64,000 nucleotides of DNA from CBDCTM01 sp965222005 (GCA_965222005.1 OZ244935.1:4464001-4528000), one strand, 5' to 3'. Positions 1 through 9,258 are shown, counted from the stretch's first letter. A program made the numbers and translations. Notes: generated by a model from the sequence alone, not told the origin.

Positions 1-149
1 ATATAGAATACACCATGCATACTGCTAGCAAGTTGCCCAAAACAGATGTGTTCAATCTCTTTGGTGGCAAAATGCAATTCATTGCGCAGCACCGCCTGAT
101 GAAAACCGAAATTTACAGCAATACGAATGAATTGGTGGCGCAAGTCTAA
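1..149 (+). CDS. C-terminal end of an unidentified protein (5' part outside window)
   Basis: An open frame enters from the left edge (codons start at base 3) and ends at a TAA at 147-149, giving about 48 residues ending NTNELVAQV. The last two dozen residues (HRLMKTEIYSNTNELVAQV) loosely resemble the final strand of hotdog-fold acyl-CoA thioesterases, where an accessory strand reads roughly as acidic residue, small residue, dg.lvA. That resemblance is weak and I do not assign the family. It lies 18 bp upstream of the next gene on the same strand and may share its transcript. Confidence 0.5.
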   Translation, partial: IEYTMHTASKLPKTDVFNLFGGKMQFIAQHRLMKTEIYSNTNELVAQV

Positions 150-167
150 ACTTCCTATCTTTGCGCT

Positions 168-647
168 ATGGATCAATTTGATAGCCTTTCGCCGGAATCC
201 CGAGTTTGGATTTACCAAAGCTCGCGGCCCTTTACAGATGCTCAACTGGCCCGGCTGCGGCCAATGGTCAGCCAGTTTGCAGCCCAGTGGGTTAGCCACA
301 ACCAGCAGCTGCGCGCCTTTGGAGATGTATTTCACCAACGATTTATCGTACTGATGGTGGATGAAAGCCAAGCTCCTGCCAGCGGCTGCTCCATTGACAC
401 TTCAGTACACTTCATCAAAACAGTAGAACAGCAATTTGGTACGGAGCTTTTTGATCGAATGAGGTTTGCCTATCAGCAGGATAGTAAGGTACAGATTGCC
501 AATCGCAACGAATTTAGACGTTTGTACGCTTCCGGAAGTATCGACGACGAGACACTGGTTTTTGATAATCTAGTCAACAACAAGCAAGATTTTCAACACA
601 GATGGCTGGTGCCTTTGAAGGATAGTTGGCACAAAAAGATGATCTAA
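168..647 (+). CDS. Conserved Bacteroidota protein of unknown function
   Basis: A 159-residue soluble protein without signal peptide or membrane segment. The N-terminal motif VWIYQSSRPFT and the pattern around FIVLMVDES and SGCSIDTSVHFI match my memory of a small Bacteroidota family often labelled ABC transporter ATPase in databases. It has no Walker A or B motif, so that label is not supported. A promoter-like TATCTTTG lies at 156-163, very close to the ATG. The 3' end overlaps the convergent peptidase gene by 4 bp. Function unknown. Confidence 0.75.
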   Translation: MDQFDSLSPESRVWIYQSSRPFTDAQLARLRPMVSQFAAQWVSHNQQLRAFGDVFHQRFIVLMVDESQAPASGCSIDTSVHFIKTVEQQFGTELFDRMRFAYQQDSKVQIANRNEFRRLYASGSIDDETLVFDNLVNNKQDFQHRWLVPLKDSWHKKMI

Positions 648-1963
648 TTTCTGGAAAGCCTGCTTGGATCAATGGGTACCGATAGCCATTTCTCCAATGC
701 AGCCACAAGTTGTGAGAATTCTCTCTCCGTCATATTGCGTATTCTCGCGTTTCCATGATGCTTCCCCGCCATAAAAAACCACAGGGCATCTACCTCTTCC
801 GAAGGGGGAACAGCCGAGGCAGACCAGGTGTCCAAAGCGCCATTGATATAAATGAATTGATTGGCATGCTTTGGCAGCCAGGCATTTATTTTCTCCAACA
901 ATGCCCCATCATAAGAGACGGGCACCTTACCGGGCACAAAGGCCGCATGCGGATGAGGCTGCATCGGCAGGGCCTTTAATAGCCCATCAAAATTTCCCGT
1001 TTCATAACCATAATACCCCATCTCTTTAGCTGATTGATAATAATGAGAAGCGTATCTTTCCATACTTTGATCGCTGAAAAAACCTATATCCGACACATCG
1101 ATTATATACTCGACTGCCTCATACAAGCTGGAGCTGACGGAAGGAATTGCATCGCAGCTATGGCCATACTGCCAAAAGGAAAAGGGATACTCTAAAATGG
1201 TAAACTCAAAGGCTTCCTCCAAACTAAGATAGGTGTACTTATGTTTTGCTCCTTTGCTGTAAAAAGCCAATAGTGGCAATACTTCTTCACGTTTTTGAAG
1301 CAAGCGCCGCTGGAGAGATTCAATGCGCTGACGGCATCCTGCAGTACCGATTGTATCCAAAAAATCATAGATGCGCGGCTCCTCAAATGCCCGGTTGATG
1401 GGGGCAACATACGGGATACTGACCGCTACGTCATTGGGAAAAAAATATCGGTAAAAAATGGTAGTAGCACCTCCCTTGCTAATGCCCGTACTGATCCATT
1501 TGCCTGTATAAATTTTAGCAAACAACTGCCGGATATGGTGCAAATCGGCGGTGGCTTGTTCGAGCTTGAGGTACTGATAATCAATAGAATCGGGCAGGCT
1601 TTCGCCAAAAAATCGATGTTCTACCTGAATTTGGTTAGCATCCAACAAGCTGGCCACTTCACTGATCCGGTTTCGGCGGCAATTATACCCCTCCGTTACG
1701 ATCACCACAGGCCGCTGAATATTTCGATGCGACAAATAGGCTTTCTGATAAAAATGGCCTTTCGACGGGTGATGATGATCCAATGGCTGGCGAATGTATA
1801 ATTGGTAGGTTTGGCGGGCATCTTCTCCCTCTGCTTCTAAGGCTTCAAAGATCACATCAGGCAATTCAAACAGCTGATACTCAACAGGTTGGGCATATAA
1901 CCCACCGCTAATATAAAAGAATACAGCACCGAACAGGCAGTGGAGTTTTGAGAATATCCTCAT
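644..1963 (-). CDS. Secreted S37-type (PS-10-like) serine peptidase
   Basis: 439 residues with an N-terminal signal peptide (hydrophobic residues about 8-23, ending LYAQ). The alpha/beta-hydrolase layout fits family S37 tripeptidyl aminopeptidases: nucleophile elbow GISKGG (Ser about 162), Asp in NGALDTW (about 378) and a late His in GKHHGNA (about 402-403). It should release short peptides from extracytoplasmic proteins. Its ATG shares one base with the TGA of the upstream CtlX gene, so the two are probably translationally coupled. Family assignment comes from motif order and length; S28-like peptidases are the alternative. Confidence 0.75.
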   Translation of the reverse strand: MRIFSKLHCLFGAVFFYISGGLYAQPVEYQLFELPDVIFEALEAEGEDARQTYQLYIRQPLDHHHPSKGHFYQKAYLSHRNIQRPVVIVTEGYNCRRNRISEVASLLDANQIQVEHRFFGESLPDSIDYQYLKLEQATADLHHIRQLFAKIYTGKWISTGISKGGATTIFYRYFFPNDVAVSIPYVAPINRAFEEPRIYDFLDTIGTAGCRQRIESLQRRLLQKREEVLPLLAFYSKGAKHKYTYLSLEEAFEFTILEYPFSFWQYGHSCDAIPSVSSSLYEAVEYIIDVSDIGFFSDQSMERYASHYYQSAKEMGYYGYETGNFDGLLKALPMQPHPHAAFVPGKVPVSYDGALLEKINAWLPKHANQFIYINGALDTWSASAVPPSEEVDALWFFMAGKHHGNARIRNMTEREFSQLVAALEKWLSVPIDPSRLSRN

Positions 1964-2916
1964 CAGCTTATCCTTTTTTGCGGCAGGAATATTTCAGCCA
2001 TCATACAACGGGCACTCCCTCCCCCATAGCGTTCAATGGTGGAAATGTCGCTATGTACCAGGGTGGAATATTTTTCAAGCAAACTAATTTGCCCTGGATT
2101 TAGTGACTCATAAGCCTGGGTGGACATAACCAACAAAGGTTCGCCATCGGTGTTTTGGACTTGAAGCATGTTGCCGGCATAGGCTTCCATTTGTTCATGA
2201 CTAATGCTGAGGATAGCTTTGTTAGTAGCTTCAAAGCTGCGCCGCAAGCGCATTACTTCTTCCTGATCACGTACGCTATCCAGACAAATAACTACAAACT
2301 GATCCCCCATAGCCATCATCACATTGGTATGATAAATTTCCTTCCTTTTCCGGTCGGTAGCTTCAAAGCAAATCTTCCGATAGCCGGCCAGTTTGCAAAA
2401 TTTATCGAGCAGATCGTTATCTGTACGGGGGCTGAGGCAGGCATACACGATTTGGTGAACCCGGTCGAGGACCATGCTGCCAGTGCCTTCCAAAAACTGC
2501 TCCTGTAGCTCGTATTCTTCCAAATTGAAGACAGCCTGAAACTCAAATTTGCGCTCTATCATGTCCAGAATCGAGTATTGCCGCTCAAGCCTTCTGTTGG
2601 GCGACTGCATGGGGTAGGTAATCACAAAACCATTGCGATGAAAGGTAACCCAGTTGTTGGGAAATATAGCGTCCGGCTTGCGAGGGTCGTCCGTATCATT
2701 GGCCACCAGCACATTTACACCATTGGCTCGAAGTACGCCCACAAATGCATCAAATTCCTTTTTTGCCCGTTCCTGAACAGTAGAAGACAGGTATTGATTG
2801 TCTTTCATTTGAAAGGCATTGCTATCCGCCGTTTGCTCATTGAAGCCAAAGTGAGCAGGTCGGACCATCAAAATATGAGGAGTGGTCTGTACTAATTTTT
2901 CCGCCAATAATGTCAT
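1963..2916 (-). CDS. ctlX: Citrulline utilization hydrolase, amidinotransferase fold
   Basis: 317 residues from the ATG at 2916. A longer frame begins at a TTG at 2955, but homologues as I remember them start just before the ILMVRPAHFGFN motif, so the ATG is chosen. Pentein-fold signatures are present in order: MVRPAHFGFN, PDAIFPNNWV, GTGSMVLDR, IYHTNVMMAMG, AGNMLQV and the C-terminal catalytic Cys in GGGSARCMMAE. The family hydrolyses citrulline-type guanidino compounds in the cytoplasm. The stop overlaps the start of the secreted S37 peptidase gene, which suggests peptide supply feeding amino-acid catabolism (inference). Confidence 0.85.
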   Translation of the reverse strand: MTLLAEKLVQTTPHILMVRPAHFGFNEQTADSNAFQMKDNQYLSSTVQERAKKEFDAFVGVLRANGVNVLVANDTDDPRKPDAIFPNNWVTFHRNGFVITYPMQSPNRRLERQYSILDMIERKFEFQAVFNLEEYELQEQFLEGTGSMVLDRVHQIVYACLSPRTDNDLLDKFCKLAGYRKICFEATDRKRKEIYHTNVMMAMGDQFVVICLDSVRDQEEVMRLRRSFEATNKAILSISHEQMEAYAGNMLQVQNTDGEPLLVMSTQAYESLNPGQISLLEKYSTLVHSDISTIERYGGGSARCMMAEIFLPQKRIS

Positions 2917-3254
2917 GCGCCCTGTTGAAGTTTTGTAAAACAGTCGGAAGGTCAAATATAGTTTATTTTCATTTTATTGGCTCAAGGACTCGTAAAAAAG
3001 AAACGTACCACATATTACATATTGGAATAATATTTGCAGTCTCTTCAATACACTCAGCAGAAATTATACAGACAGTCTATTGATCCAACGAGGCTCCAAT
3101 CGCAGGCTAAACAAATTGAGCCGGCATCCGTATAACAGTGTTTACTTCTCGAAAGCTGCACCTTCAAAATACCCGCCGAGACAGGCGTTTTGGCGATTTG
3201 TTTCTTTGAATCAGCTTGTATGGCGCTTCCATACGGCATATTAAATTTTTGACC
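2917..3254. other. Divergent intergenic region, nothing recognised
   Basis: This 338-bp AT-rich gap separates the divergent ctlX and coiled-coil genes, so it must hold promoters for both. I see no exact TAnnTTTG box, RNA gene or strong hairpin here. Confidence 0.4.
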
Positions 3255-4298
3255 ATGAATAATGACATTATTAAGCAACCCGAAAAGAAAAAATGGTACA
3301 AAAGAGTGCCCTCCCGCCTGGTGAAGGTGACGGCTTTTGTATGTAGCGCCGGAATATTACTAGGCGTTTGCACCTTTGGTCTGCACCAATTGGGCTTGCT
3401 CGACGATCAGGGCGTGATGCTGTACCACAAGCAAAGGAGGATCAACGAACTGAGTGTATTGCTGGATGCGGAGAAGAGCCAAAAGAAAATCGTGCTAGCC
3501 AAAAACAAGAGCTTGCAGTTGCAGTTGGATTTGCTACGCGATAGCCTCAAATTGGTTTCAGCTGAAGTCAGACAACTCAGAAAAAAGCGGCTTGCTCAGG
3601 CCACAACAACACGAAATGTCCAAAAACGCCTGAAAAACCTGATCAAGGACTATACCGCACTAAAGCAGGAAATCGATTCGCTAAAAAGGCAAAGACTCGC
3701 CGATCAGGCCCAGCTGGCCTCTTTAACTGAGCAGAAAGTTCAATTGCAGCAACAAATTGAAGGCCTCAATGAAACCCAAGCCACCCAGCTGATTGGCCAA
3801 CAAGAGACGGAAAGGGAACTGATGGAAAGGACGGTGCGAAGGGCCCGCATGTTGAGGATCAGCCAAATTGTTAGCCAGACTAAGGTGGTATATCAAAAGA
3901 TATTGCTACGTAAAAATAAGGAAGGCAAGCCCCTGACCAAAATTGGTAAAGGAAAAAATGAGTGGCGATTTACAGAGGTTAGCTTCTTTCTTGAAAATGA
4001 AAACCAATTGGCTTTGCTCGATGAAAAATTTATGGTGAAGATTGTGAATAGCGACACGCATGAGGTATTGTCATACATCGAATCCAACCCCAATTTTCCA
4101 GATAGTGACATTGATACAAAAGGCTTGAAATTCAGTTTTGAAGGCCAATTAATCGAGATCAGCTATTTCAATAACCAAAAGAAAGCAGGAAGTAATTTTC
4201 AGATTCAATTGTACTATATAGCTGATGACAGGCAGGAATATCTGCTCACCGAGGGCACCCGCCAATTGGTAAGTGGAAAGCGAGTAGTCCATATATAA
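3255..4298 (+). CDS. Membrane-anchored coiled-coil protein of unknown function
   Basis: 347 residues from the ATG at 3255; a TTG 39 bp upstream only adds an atypical tail. Basic cytoplasmic N-terminus, one membrane segment (about residues 24-45, VTAFVCSAGILLGVCTFGL), a long Leu/Gln/Lys-rich coiled coil (about 55-200), then a compact C-terminal domain of about 130 residues rich in beta strands (ENEWRF, SYFNNQ, LLTEGTRQLV). A chromosome-partition-like or envelope role is possible, but no catalytic motif is visible. Transcription probably ends at the hairpin about 70 bp downstream. Confidence 0.75.
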   Translation: MNNDIIKQPEKKKWYKRVPSRLVKVTAFVCSAGILLGVCTFGLHQLGLLDDQGVMLYHKQRRINELSVLLDAEKSQKKIVLAKNKSLQLQLDLLRDSLKLVSAEVRQLRKKRLAQATTTRNVQKRLKNLIKDYTALKQEIDSLKRQRLADQAQLASLTEQKVQLQQQIEGLNETQATQLIGQQETERELMERTVRRARMLRISQIVSQTKVVYQKILLRKNKEGKPLTKIGKGKNEWRFTEVSFFLENENQLALLDEKFMVKIVNSDTHEVLSYIESNPNFPDSDIDTKGLKFSFEGQLIEISYFNNQKKAGSNFQIQLYYIADDRQEYLLTEGTRQLVSGKRVVHI

Positions 4299-4368
4299 AA
4301 GAGCATCCCACTCACTATACTACTGATTTTTCAATCCCGATTAAATGGACATATGAACCGAGAAGCGA

Positions 4369-4399
4369 GGCAATTCCCCAGGGAATTGCCTTTCTTTTT
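4369..4399 (+). terminator. Rho-independent terminator
   Basis: Inverted repeat GGCAATTCCC / GGGAATTGCC with a 2-4 nt loop, followed directly by TTTCTTTTT. It lies 70 bp after the stop of the coiled-coil protein gene. Confidence 0.8.
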
Positions 4400-4460
4400 G
4401 GGCACTGTGCTACTTGCCAGATAATCAGACTGGCAAATCAGCTAAAAGTCTGCAAACCTT

Positions 4461-4541
4461 GAGCGCCTGCCTTGAGATTGGATCGCTAGACGAAGGAAGT
4501 GCGAAGAGAAGTGATCCATCGCTGTGTATGGCCCGGCTCTT
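4461..4541. repeat. Dispersed intergenic repeat, copy 1
   Basis: About 81 bp from GAGCGCCTGCCTTGAGAT to GCCCGGCTCTT. It matches 7338-7419 at roughly 80% by eye with one gap. Both copies sit just downstream of a gene and outside coding sequence. No transposase is nearby. Confidence 0.7.
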
Positions 4542-4635
4542 TTCCAAGCAATGGCCGGGAAAAGCAGCCTCTTAATTTTCAATAAAAGCAAAGACCAAAT
4601 CTGTTTTTATCATTTCTTCCTCCTACCTTTATGGC

Positions 4636-5802
4636 ATGCTAGAATGTCAAAAACACCTCTTCAAGCTTCCTTCCGGCCAAAGCTACCTCAACTGCGCCTA
4701 CAAAGCGCCACTCAGCAAAGCAATGATGGCCGCCGCCATGGAAGCTCTGACTATCTCTGAAAACCCGGCAAACTACCAGCCCAAAGATTTTTTTGACCCA
4801 CTCACACAGATCAAAGCAGCTTTTGCTGATATCATCCATGCCCCGCGCGATAGGATCGCTCTGATACCCAGCGTTTCTTATGGTATGGCCAATGTGGCCA
4901 ACAACGTCCAGTTGAAAGCCAATCAACACATCCTACTTGCCGGGCTGCAGTTTCCTAGCAACTACTACCCCTGGCAGCAACTGGCCCGTAAATACGGTGC
5001 GCAGCTAAGAATCATTGATCCGCCAAACTCCCACAGCAGCAAGGCTCAAAGCTGGAATGAGCAACTACTGGCCGCTATGGACAGCTCGACGGCCATGGTG
5101 GCCATTAGTCAGGTTCATTGGGCAGATGGCAGTCGCTTTGACTTACATGCGCTGCGCAGGCGTAGCCGGGAGGTGGGCGCTTTGCTCATCGTTGACGGGA
5201 CTCAATCGGTGGGTGCTATGCCTTTTGATGTCGAGGAAATTCAGCCTGATGCCCTTATCTGTGCCGGCTATAAATGGCTCTTTGGTCCCTTTGGATTGGG
5301 CCTGGCCTATTACGGTCCCCCATTCGACAATGGAGTCCCCATAGAAGAGAGCTGGATGAATCGGCTGAATCGTGAAGATTTTACCACTCTGGTCAATTAC
5401 CAAGATCAATACAAACCGCTGGCAGCCCGCTATAATGTAGGCGAACAGAGCCATTTTGTGTTGCTTCCGATCCTTCAAACGGCCCTTCAACATCTGATAG
5501 AATGGCAGGTCGAGCGCATACAACAATACTGCGCCCGGCTTACAGAACCGGCTATTGAAGCCTTCAGGACAATGGGCTGTGTGGTGGAAGATGCACATTG
5601 GCGGGGCGCACACCTTTTCGGAATCCGCCTGCCAAAAAGCCTGGATATAAGCCGGCTGCAAGATGAGCTGCGAGCTGCCCGAGTCATCGTTTCGGTGCGT
5701 GGTGATGCGCTAAGAGTTTCTCCCAATGTGTATAATGACCAAGAAGATATAGACCAATTGGTGAGCTGTGTGGCAAAATCTTTGACTGCTGTTAATTTAT
5801 AA
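4636..5802 (+). CDS. Aminotransferase class V-fold PLP-dependent enzyme
   Basis: 388 residues. Fold-type I PLP enzyme of the class V (NifS/kynureninase-like) group: phosphate-loop region around PSVSYGMANVANN, cofactor Asp in VDGTQSVGAMP (about 187) and Schiff-base Lys in CAGYKWLFGPFG (about 213). There is no active-site Cys loop typical of SufS, so a cysteine desulfurase role is not indicated; isopenicillin-N-epimerase-like or other carbon-nitrogen lyase activity is more likely. Substrate unknown. ATG 4636 is used. A lipoprotein gene follows 30 bp downstream. Confidence 0.8.
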   Translation: MLECQKHLFKLPSGQSYLNCAYKAPLSKAMMAAAMEALTISENPANYQPKDFFDPLTQIKAAFADIIHAPRDRIALIPSVSYGMANVANNVQLKANQHILLAGLQFPSNYYPWQQLARKYGAQLRIIDPPNSHSSKAQSWNEQLLAAMDSSTAMVAISQVHWADGSRFDLHALRRRSREVGALLIVDGTQSVGAMPFDVEEIQPDALICAGYKWLFGPFGLGLAYYGPPFDNGVPIEESWMNRLNREDFTTLVNYQDQYKPLAARYNVGEQSHFVLLPILQTALQHLIEWQVERIQQYCARLTEPAIEAFRTMGCVVEDAHWRGAHLFGIRLPKSLDISRLQDELRAARVIVSVRGDALRVSPNVYNDQEDIDQLVSCVAKSLTAVNL

Positions 5803-5832
5803 TAACTTTTTCTATCTAACGCCTAACTTCTT

Positions 5833-6411
5833 ATGAAATATCCTCTATTCAACCTCTTGCTAATCTTTTTGGTGGCAGCTTGTAATTCAAATTCAGAGAA
5901 AACAGACAATGCAAATACACCAACAAGCCATGAACAAACTGCTCCAAGCCTCCAAAATGAGGCTCATGCAGATGCTATGGATGATGACCCTCATCTGGCA
6001 AAAATCAAAGAAATCATTCTTCTCAATATTGGAAGCAACCTCCTCAATAGCGTTGAGCTTAACGAAGGCGTAGCCTCTATTTCTTATTTGAGCATGCCCT
6101 CCGGCGGCAAGGAGGATTCCAAACAAAGTGCAAGCAACTATTGGGAAAGTGCCAAGCGCATGGAAAAACTGATGTGTGATCTTCCGCTGCGGATCATGCT
6201 CAAAACAGGCTTTGTGAATCGCGTAAAACTGTCTATTCCTAGTGGCGGGAGTACTTACCGCCAGGATGTTAGCAAGGATCAGCTCGCAGAATTCACGGGT
6301 AACTCATTGGAGGAGCTAGCAAATGATTATCAGGATAGTTATCTCAACAAATATGTCAGGAAACCTGAAGGAAGGGCGGCTTACATAAAGCAGTTTGTAA
6401 AAAAGGAATAG
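5833..6411 (+). CDS. Lipoprotein of unknown function
   Basis: 192 residues with a lipoprotein signal (hydrophobic core then lipobox LVAAC, Cys about 17), followed by a Ser/Asn/Thr-rich linker and a globular domain of about 140 residues with no motif I recognise. It sits 30 bp after the class V enzyme and 18 bp before the glycerophosphodiesterase lipoprotein, so the three probably form an operon. It would be anchored in the envelope. Confidence 0.7.
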   Translation: MKYPLFNLLLIFLVAACNSNSEKTDNANTPTSHEQTAPSLQNEAHADAMDDDPHLAKIKEIILLNIGSNLLNSVELNEGVASISYLSMPSGGKEDSKQSASNYWESAKRMEKLMCDLPLRIMLKTGFVNRVKLSIPSGGSTYRQDVSKDQLAEFTGNSLEELANDYQDSYLNKYVRKPEGRAAYIKQFVKKE

Positions 6412-6428
6412 CCCGACATGGCTACTTT

Positions 6429-7322
6429 ATGCCTATACCAAAGCACTTCATAATTGTACTCATGGGGCTGTTACTGCTCCCGTCCTGTCGCCGGCAGCCC
6501 TCTAAGGCCGCTCCCCAAAGGAGCAAAACGCCCCTCAGTACAGCTCAACTGAGCTATTCCCTGGCTTTTCAGCCCATGGTCAGCGGGCATCGCGGCGCCC
6601 GATACCACAAAGATTATCCTGAAAATTGCCTTGAAACTTTTCAATATCTCGCCAGCAAGGAGTACCTCGTGATTGAATGTGATGTATCTATGAGTAAAGA
6701 CGGTCAGCTCTATCTGATGCATGACAACAGCCTCGACCGTACCACCACTGGCACGGGCAAAGTAGCAGACAAAGACTGGGCATATATCTCCAGCCTGCAG
6801 TTACTCACTGCCAATGGAGAGCCAACTGATTTCCGCGTCCCGCTACTTTCGGATGTACTGAATTGGGCAAGTGGCAAGGCAATTCTGAGTTTGGATGTGA
6901 AGCGAGGCGTACCCTATGAAAAGGTGTTGAAGATGGTGCAGCAATATAAAGCAACGCCTTATGTCATCATTATCACCTACAATATTAGCGCTGCTAAAGA
7001 GGTTCATAAATTCAACCCAGCTGTACTCATTTCCGTCACAGCCCGAAATGATAAGGAATTGGACCGCTTGCTGGACAGCGGAATAGCCACCGATAAGATG
7101 ATCGCATTTACAGGTACCGTCCGTTCACCGGAAAGCCTTTACAAGCGCCTGCATGAGCTAAATATTCTCAGTATTTTCGGCACTTTTGGGAATATTGATC
7201 GACAAGCGGAAAGCCGGGGAGCCCGCATTTATCACGAGCTGCTCAACAGCGGGGTGGATATCATTGCTACCGATTATCCGCTGCGAGTTATCGCAGCCAT
7301 CAGGCAGTATAAAAAAAAGTAG
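6429..7322 (+). CDS. Glycerophosphodiester phosphodiesterase lipoprotein
   Basis: 297 residues with lipobox LLPSC (Cys 20). GDPD-family TIM barrel: HRGA (His 54, Arg 55), ENCLETF (Glu 65), IECDVSMSKDG (Glu 83, Asp 85) and MHDNSLDRTT (His 98), all expected metal and catalytic residues. It hydrolyses glycerophosphodiesters to an alcohol and glycerol-3-phosphate in the envelope. It is the last gene of the probable three-gene operon and is followed by a dispersed repeat. Confidence 0.9.
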   Translation: MPIPKHFIIVLMGLLLLPSCRRQPSKAAPQRSKTPLSTAQLSYSLAFQPMVSGHRGARYHKDYPENCLETFQYLASKEYLVIECDVSMSKDGQLYLMHDNSLDRTTTGTGKVADKDWAYISSLQLLTANGEPTDFRVPLLSDVLNWASGKAILSLDVKRGVPYEKVLKMVQQYKATPYVIIITYNISAAKEVHKFNPAVLISVTARNDKELDRLLDSGIATDKMIAFTGTVRSPESLYKRLHELNILSIFGTFGNIDRQAESRGARIYHELLNSGVDIIATDYPLRVIAAIRQYKKK

Positions 7323-7337
7323 CGGCGCGTCAACTAT

Positions 7338-7419
7338 GAGCGCCTGCCCTGAGATCGGATCGTTAGGCGAACGAAGCGTGAAGAGCAATGCGCCAATCGC
7401 TGTATATAGCCCGGCTCTT
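7338..7419. repeat. Dispersed intergenic repeat, copy 2
   Basis: 82 bp aligned with 4461-4541. Shared blocks include GAGCGCCTGC, GATCG, TCGCTGT and GCCCGGCTCTT. It begins 16 bp after the glycerophosphodiesterase stop, in the gap before convergent msrA. Confidence 0.7.
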
Positions 7420-7533
7420 CCTGCAGCGATTCGATCTTCGCAACGCCCGTCTGCCTATCCAGCACCAGATAAAGCCACCGGATCGTATCTCGGCTTACGC
7501 GCAGTGAAGGTCCGAAAGTTTGACAAAAAAACG

Positions 7534-8178
7534 CTAGTCCATCTTCTTCAGCTTCTCAGAAAACTCCTTTTTAAACTTCTCTACTTTCGGCTTGATAATA
7601 TAGGTACAATAGGGATTGCGCTCCCCTACCCTCTGATAATATTCCTGGTGAGGCTCCTCTGCCGGGTAAAAATTGTTGTGCGGGCTGATCTCCGTCACAA
7701 TCGGATCAGGCCAGAGGCCGGAAGCATCCGTTTTGGAAAATGATTGCTCCGCGATACGCTTTTGCTCATCATCATGGTAAAAAATGACAGAGCGATACTG
7801 TGGGCCCACATCATTGCCTTGGCGGTTCAAGGTAGTCGGATCGTGTGTACGCCAAAATACCTCAAGCAACTCTGCAAAGCTGATGACATCGGCATCAAAG
7901 GTAATTTGTACTACCTCCGCATGGCCGCTCGTCTTCGAACAAATCTGCTCGTAAGTCGGGTTTTCGATATGCCCGCCGGAATAGCCGGACACTACTTTTT
8001 GCACCCCTTTGAGCTTTTCAAAGATGGCTTCGGTACACCAAAAGCAACCAGTACCGAGTGTGGCAGTTTTTATAGCATCTACTGAATTCATAGGCTCACT
8101 TTGTGCTTGTTCAGATTGAGGGGTGGCCGAAAATGGGAGCGTCACCAGGAAACAATAGAGAAGAGTGGATACTTTCAT
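7534..8178 (-). CDS. msrA: Peptide methionine-S-sulfoxide reductase, exported
   Basis: 214 residues: an N-terminal signal sequence (about 1-20), then a canonical MsrA domain with active-site GCFWCTE (Cys about 45), VVSGYSGG, YEQICSKTSGHAEVVQI, FWRTHDPTTLNRQGNDVGPQYRS and a late YYQ region. It reduces methionine-S-sulfoxide in proteins; the signal sequence implies an envelope location. MsrB is not fused. Confidence 0.93.
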   Translation of the reverse strand: MKVSTLLYCFLVTLPFSATPQSEQAQSEPMNSVDAIKTATLGTGCFWCTEAIFEKLKGVQKVVSGYSGGHIENPTYEQICSKTSGHAEVVQITFDADVISFAELLEVFWRTHDPTTLNRQGNDVGPQYRSVIFYHDDEQKRIAEQSFSKTDASGLWPDPIVTEISPHNNFYPAEEPHQEYYQRVGERNPYCTYIIKPKVEKFKKEFSEKLKKMD

Positions 8179-8230
8179 GCCATAACAAACACCTCAGGCT
8201 GAAAATGGTTGCAATTGGGGCGAAACATGG

Positions 8231-9094
8231 CTAAATACTGATCTTTATAGGCAATTTCTCAATATCTACAAATTTCCACTTCAACTGCCGGCTGCTCGGC
8301 AAGTATTCAAATAGCAGCGCCCTGTTTGCAGGCTGCTTGGCCTCCAGGCCACTTGCCAAATATACGATTCCCTCCTCGGTATGGTATTCAAAAGCAGCCG
8401 TCTTCACGCCAATATCGCCACCCAGGCAAATCACCTGAATGCCCCTGCGCTGCACATTCACCAGCCCGGGGTACACCACATCGTAGAAATTATTGGGATT
8501 TAAGCACACATCCGTTTCACACAGCGGAGCATTGGAAATAGAATCAATTCTGGAATGCAACTGCGGATGGTTGTACATCCAAAATAGCTTGTGATGCAGC
8601 ACTATCAGATGGCTACTCTCCGCAATCGTATCCATCACCTCTTCCAGCATATAAAGCTGCTCTCCCCGAAATTGCCCCCCTTCCTGCTGATTATCCAACA
8701 CCACGAAAGTCACCCCCGATTGGTAGTAGGTGTAAAAACTGGGGCGACGGCTGATGAGTGAGATGCTTGCGGGGCGCTGGTAGTCATGATCGCCCAGCGC
8801 CCAGAGTGTATTGGGCTGACGGATATACAGCAGGCTGTCAAGATACCGCAGCTGCTTGATGCTCTGGCTACTGCCGCAGCTCAGGTCTCCCGTCAGCAAA
8901 AGCAGATCGTATCTATTGAAATTGATCCTTTCAAAACGCGCAGGCATACCTGCCTCTCCTTCTTCACAACTGCGCATATGGCCAATCGCCAACCACTGCT
9001 CCGCCCTATGGTTGTGGACCTGTTCGTCCATCGGCTTACACGTCCATAAAACACTGATAATCAACAACTTAACAACGACCAGGCTATACTTCAT
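8231..9094 (-). CDS. Metallophosphatase-like lipoprotein, paralogue 1
   Basis: 287 residues with a lipid-attachment-like signal (Cys about 19 in VLWTCKP). Calcineurin-like phosphoesterase pattern: LLTGDLS, WALGDHDY, LIVLHHKLFW and GGDIGVKTA, which supply the usual Asp/Asn/His metal ligands; the first DxH-type site appears altered to IGHM. It clearly resembles the gene at 17038-17949 (shared YLDSLLYI.QP, RPSFY and CLxPxx...YDVVYPxLxxVxxRGxQV layout). It lies 165 bp downstream of the CotH pair on the same strand and may be its distal operon member. Confidence 0.8.
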   Translation of the reverse strand: MKYSLVVVKLLIISVLWTCKPMDEQVHNHRAEQWLAIGHMRSCEEGEAGMPARFERINFNRYDLLLLTGDLSCGSSQSIKQLRYLDSLLYIRQPNTLWALGDHDYQRPASISLISRRPSFYTYYQSGVTFVVLDNQQEGGQFRGEQLYMLEEVMDTIAESSHLIVLHHKLFWMYNHPQLHSRIDSISNAPLCETDVCLNPNNFYDVVYPGLVNVQRRGIQVICLGGDIGVKTAAFEYHTEEGIVYLASGLEAKQPANRALLFEYLPSSRQLKWKFVDIEKLPIKISI

Positions 9095-9258
9095 ACTCTT
9101 CCCTTTTTTGATATACCTCTAATCCATAGGCATCCTTTGCCTATTGCAGCAAAAGGCGTAAACATATCACTTTGAAAAAAAGAGGGAATACTTCAACTCA
9201 TCAAAAGACAAGCCATACGAAAACGGGATTTTGTACACCCTGTGCGGCAAGCTTCAAA

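Noticed and set aside
168..647. ABC transporter ATPase label for the small conserved protein
   Set aside because: No Walker A, Walker B or signature motif is present.
2917..2955. TTG start of CtlX at 2955
   Set aside because: Homologues as I know them begin near ILMVRPAHFGFN, and an ATG at 2916 fits that.
7186..7743. 185-residue plus-strand frame
   Set aside because: It overlaps glycerophosphodiesterase in another frame, runs through a dispersed repeat and is antisense to msrA; no family signature.
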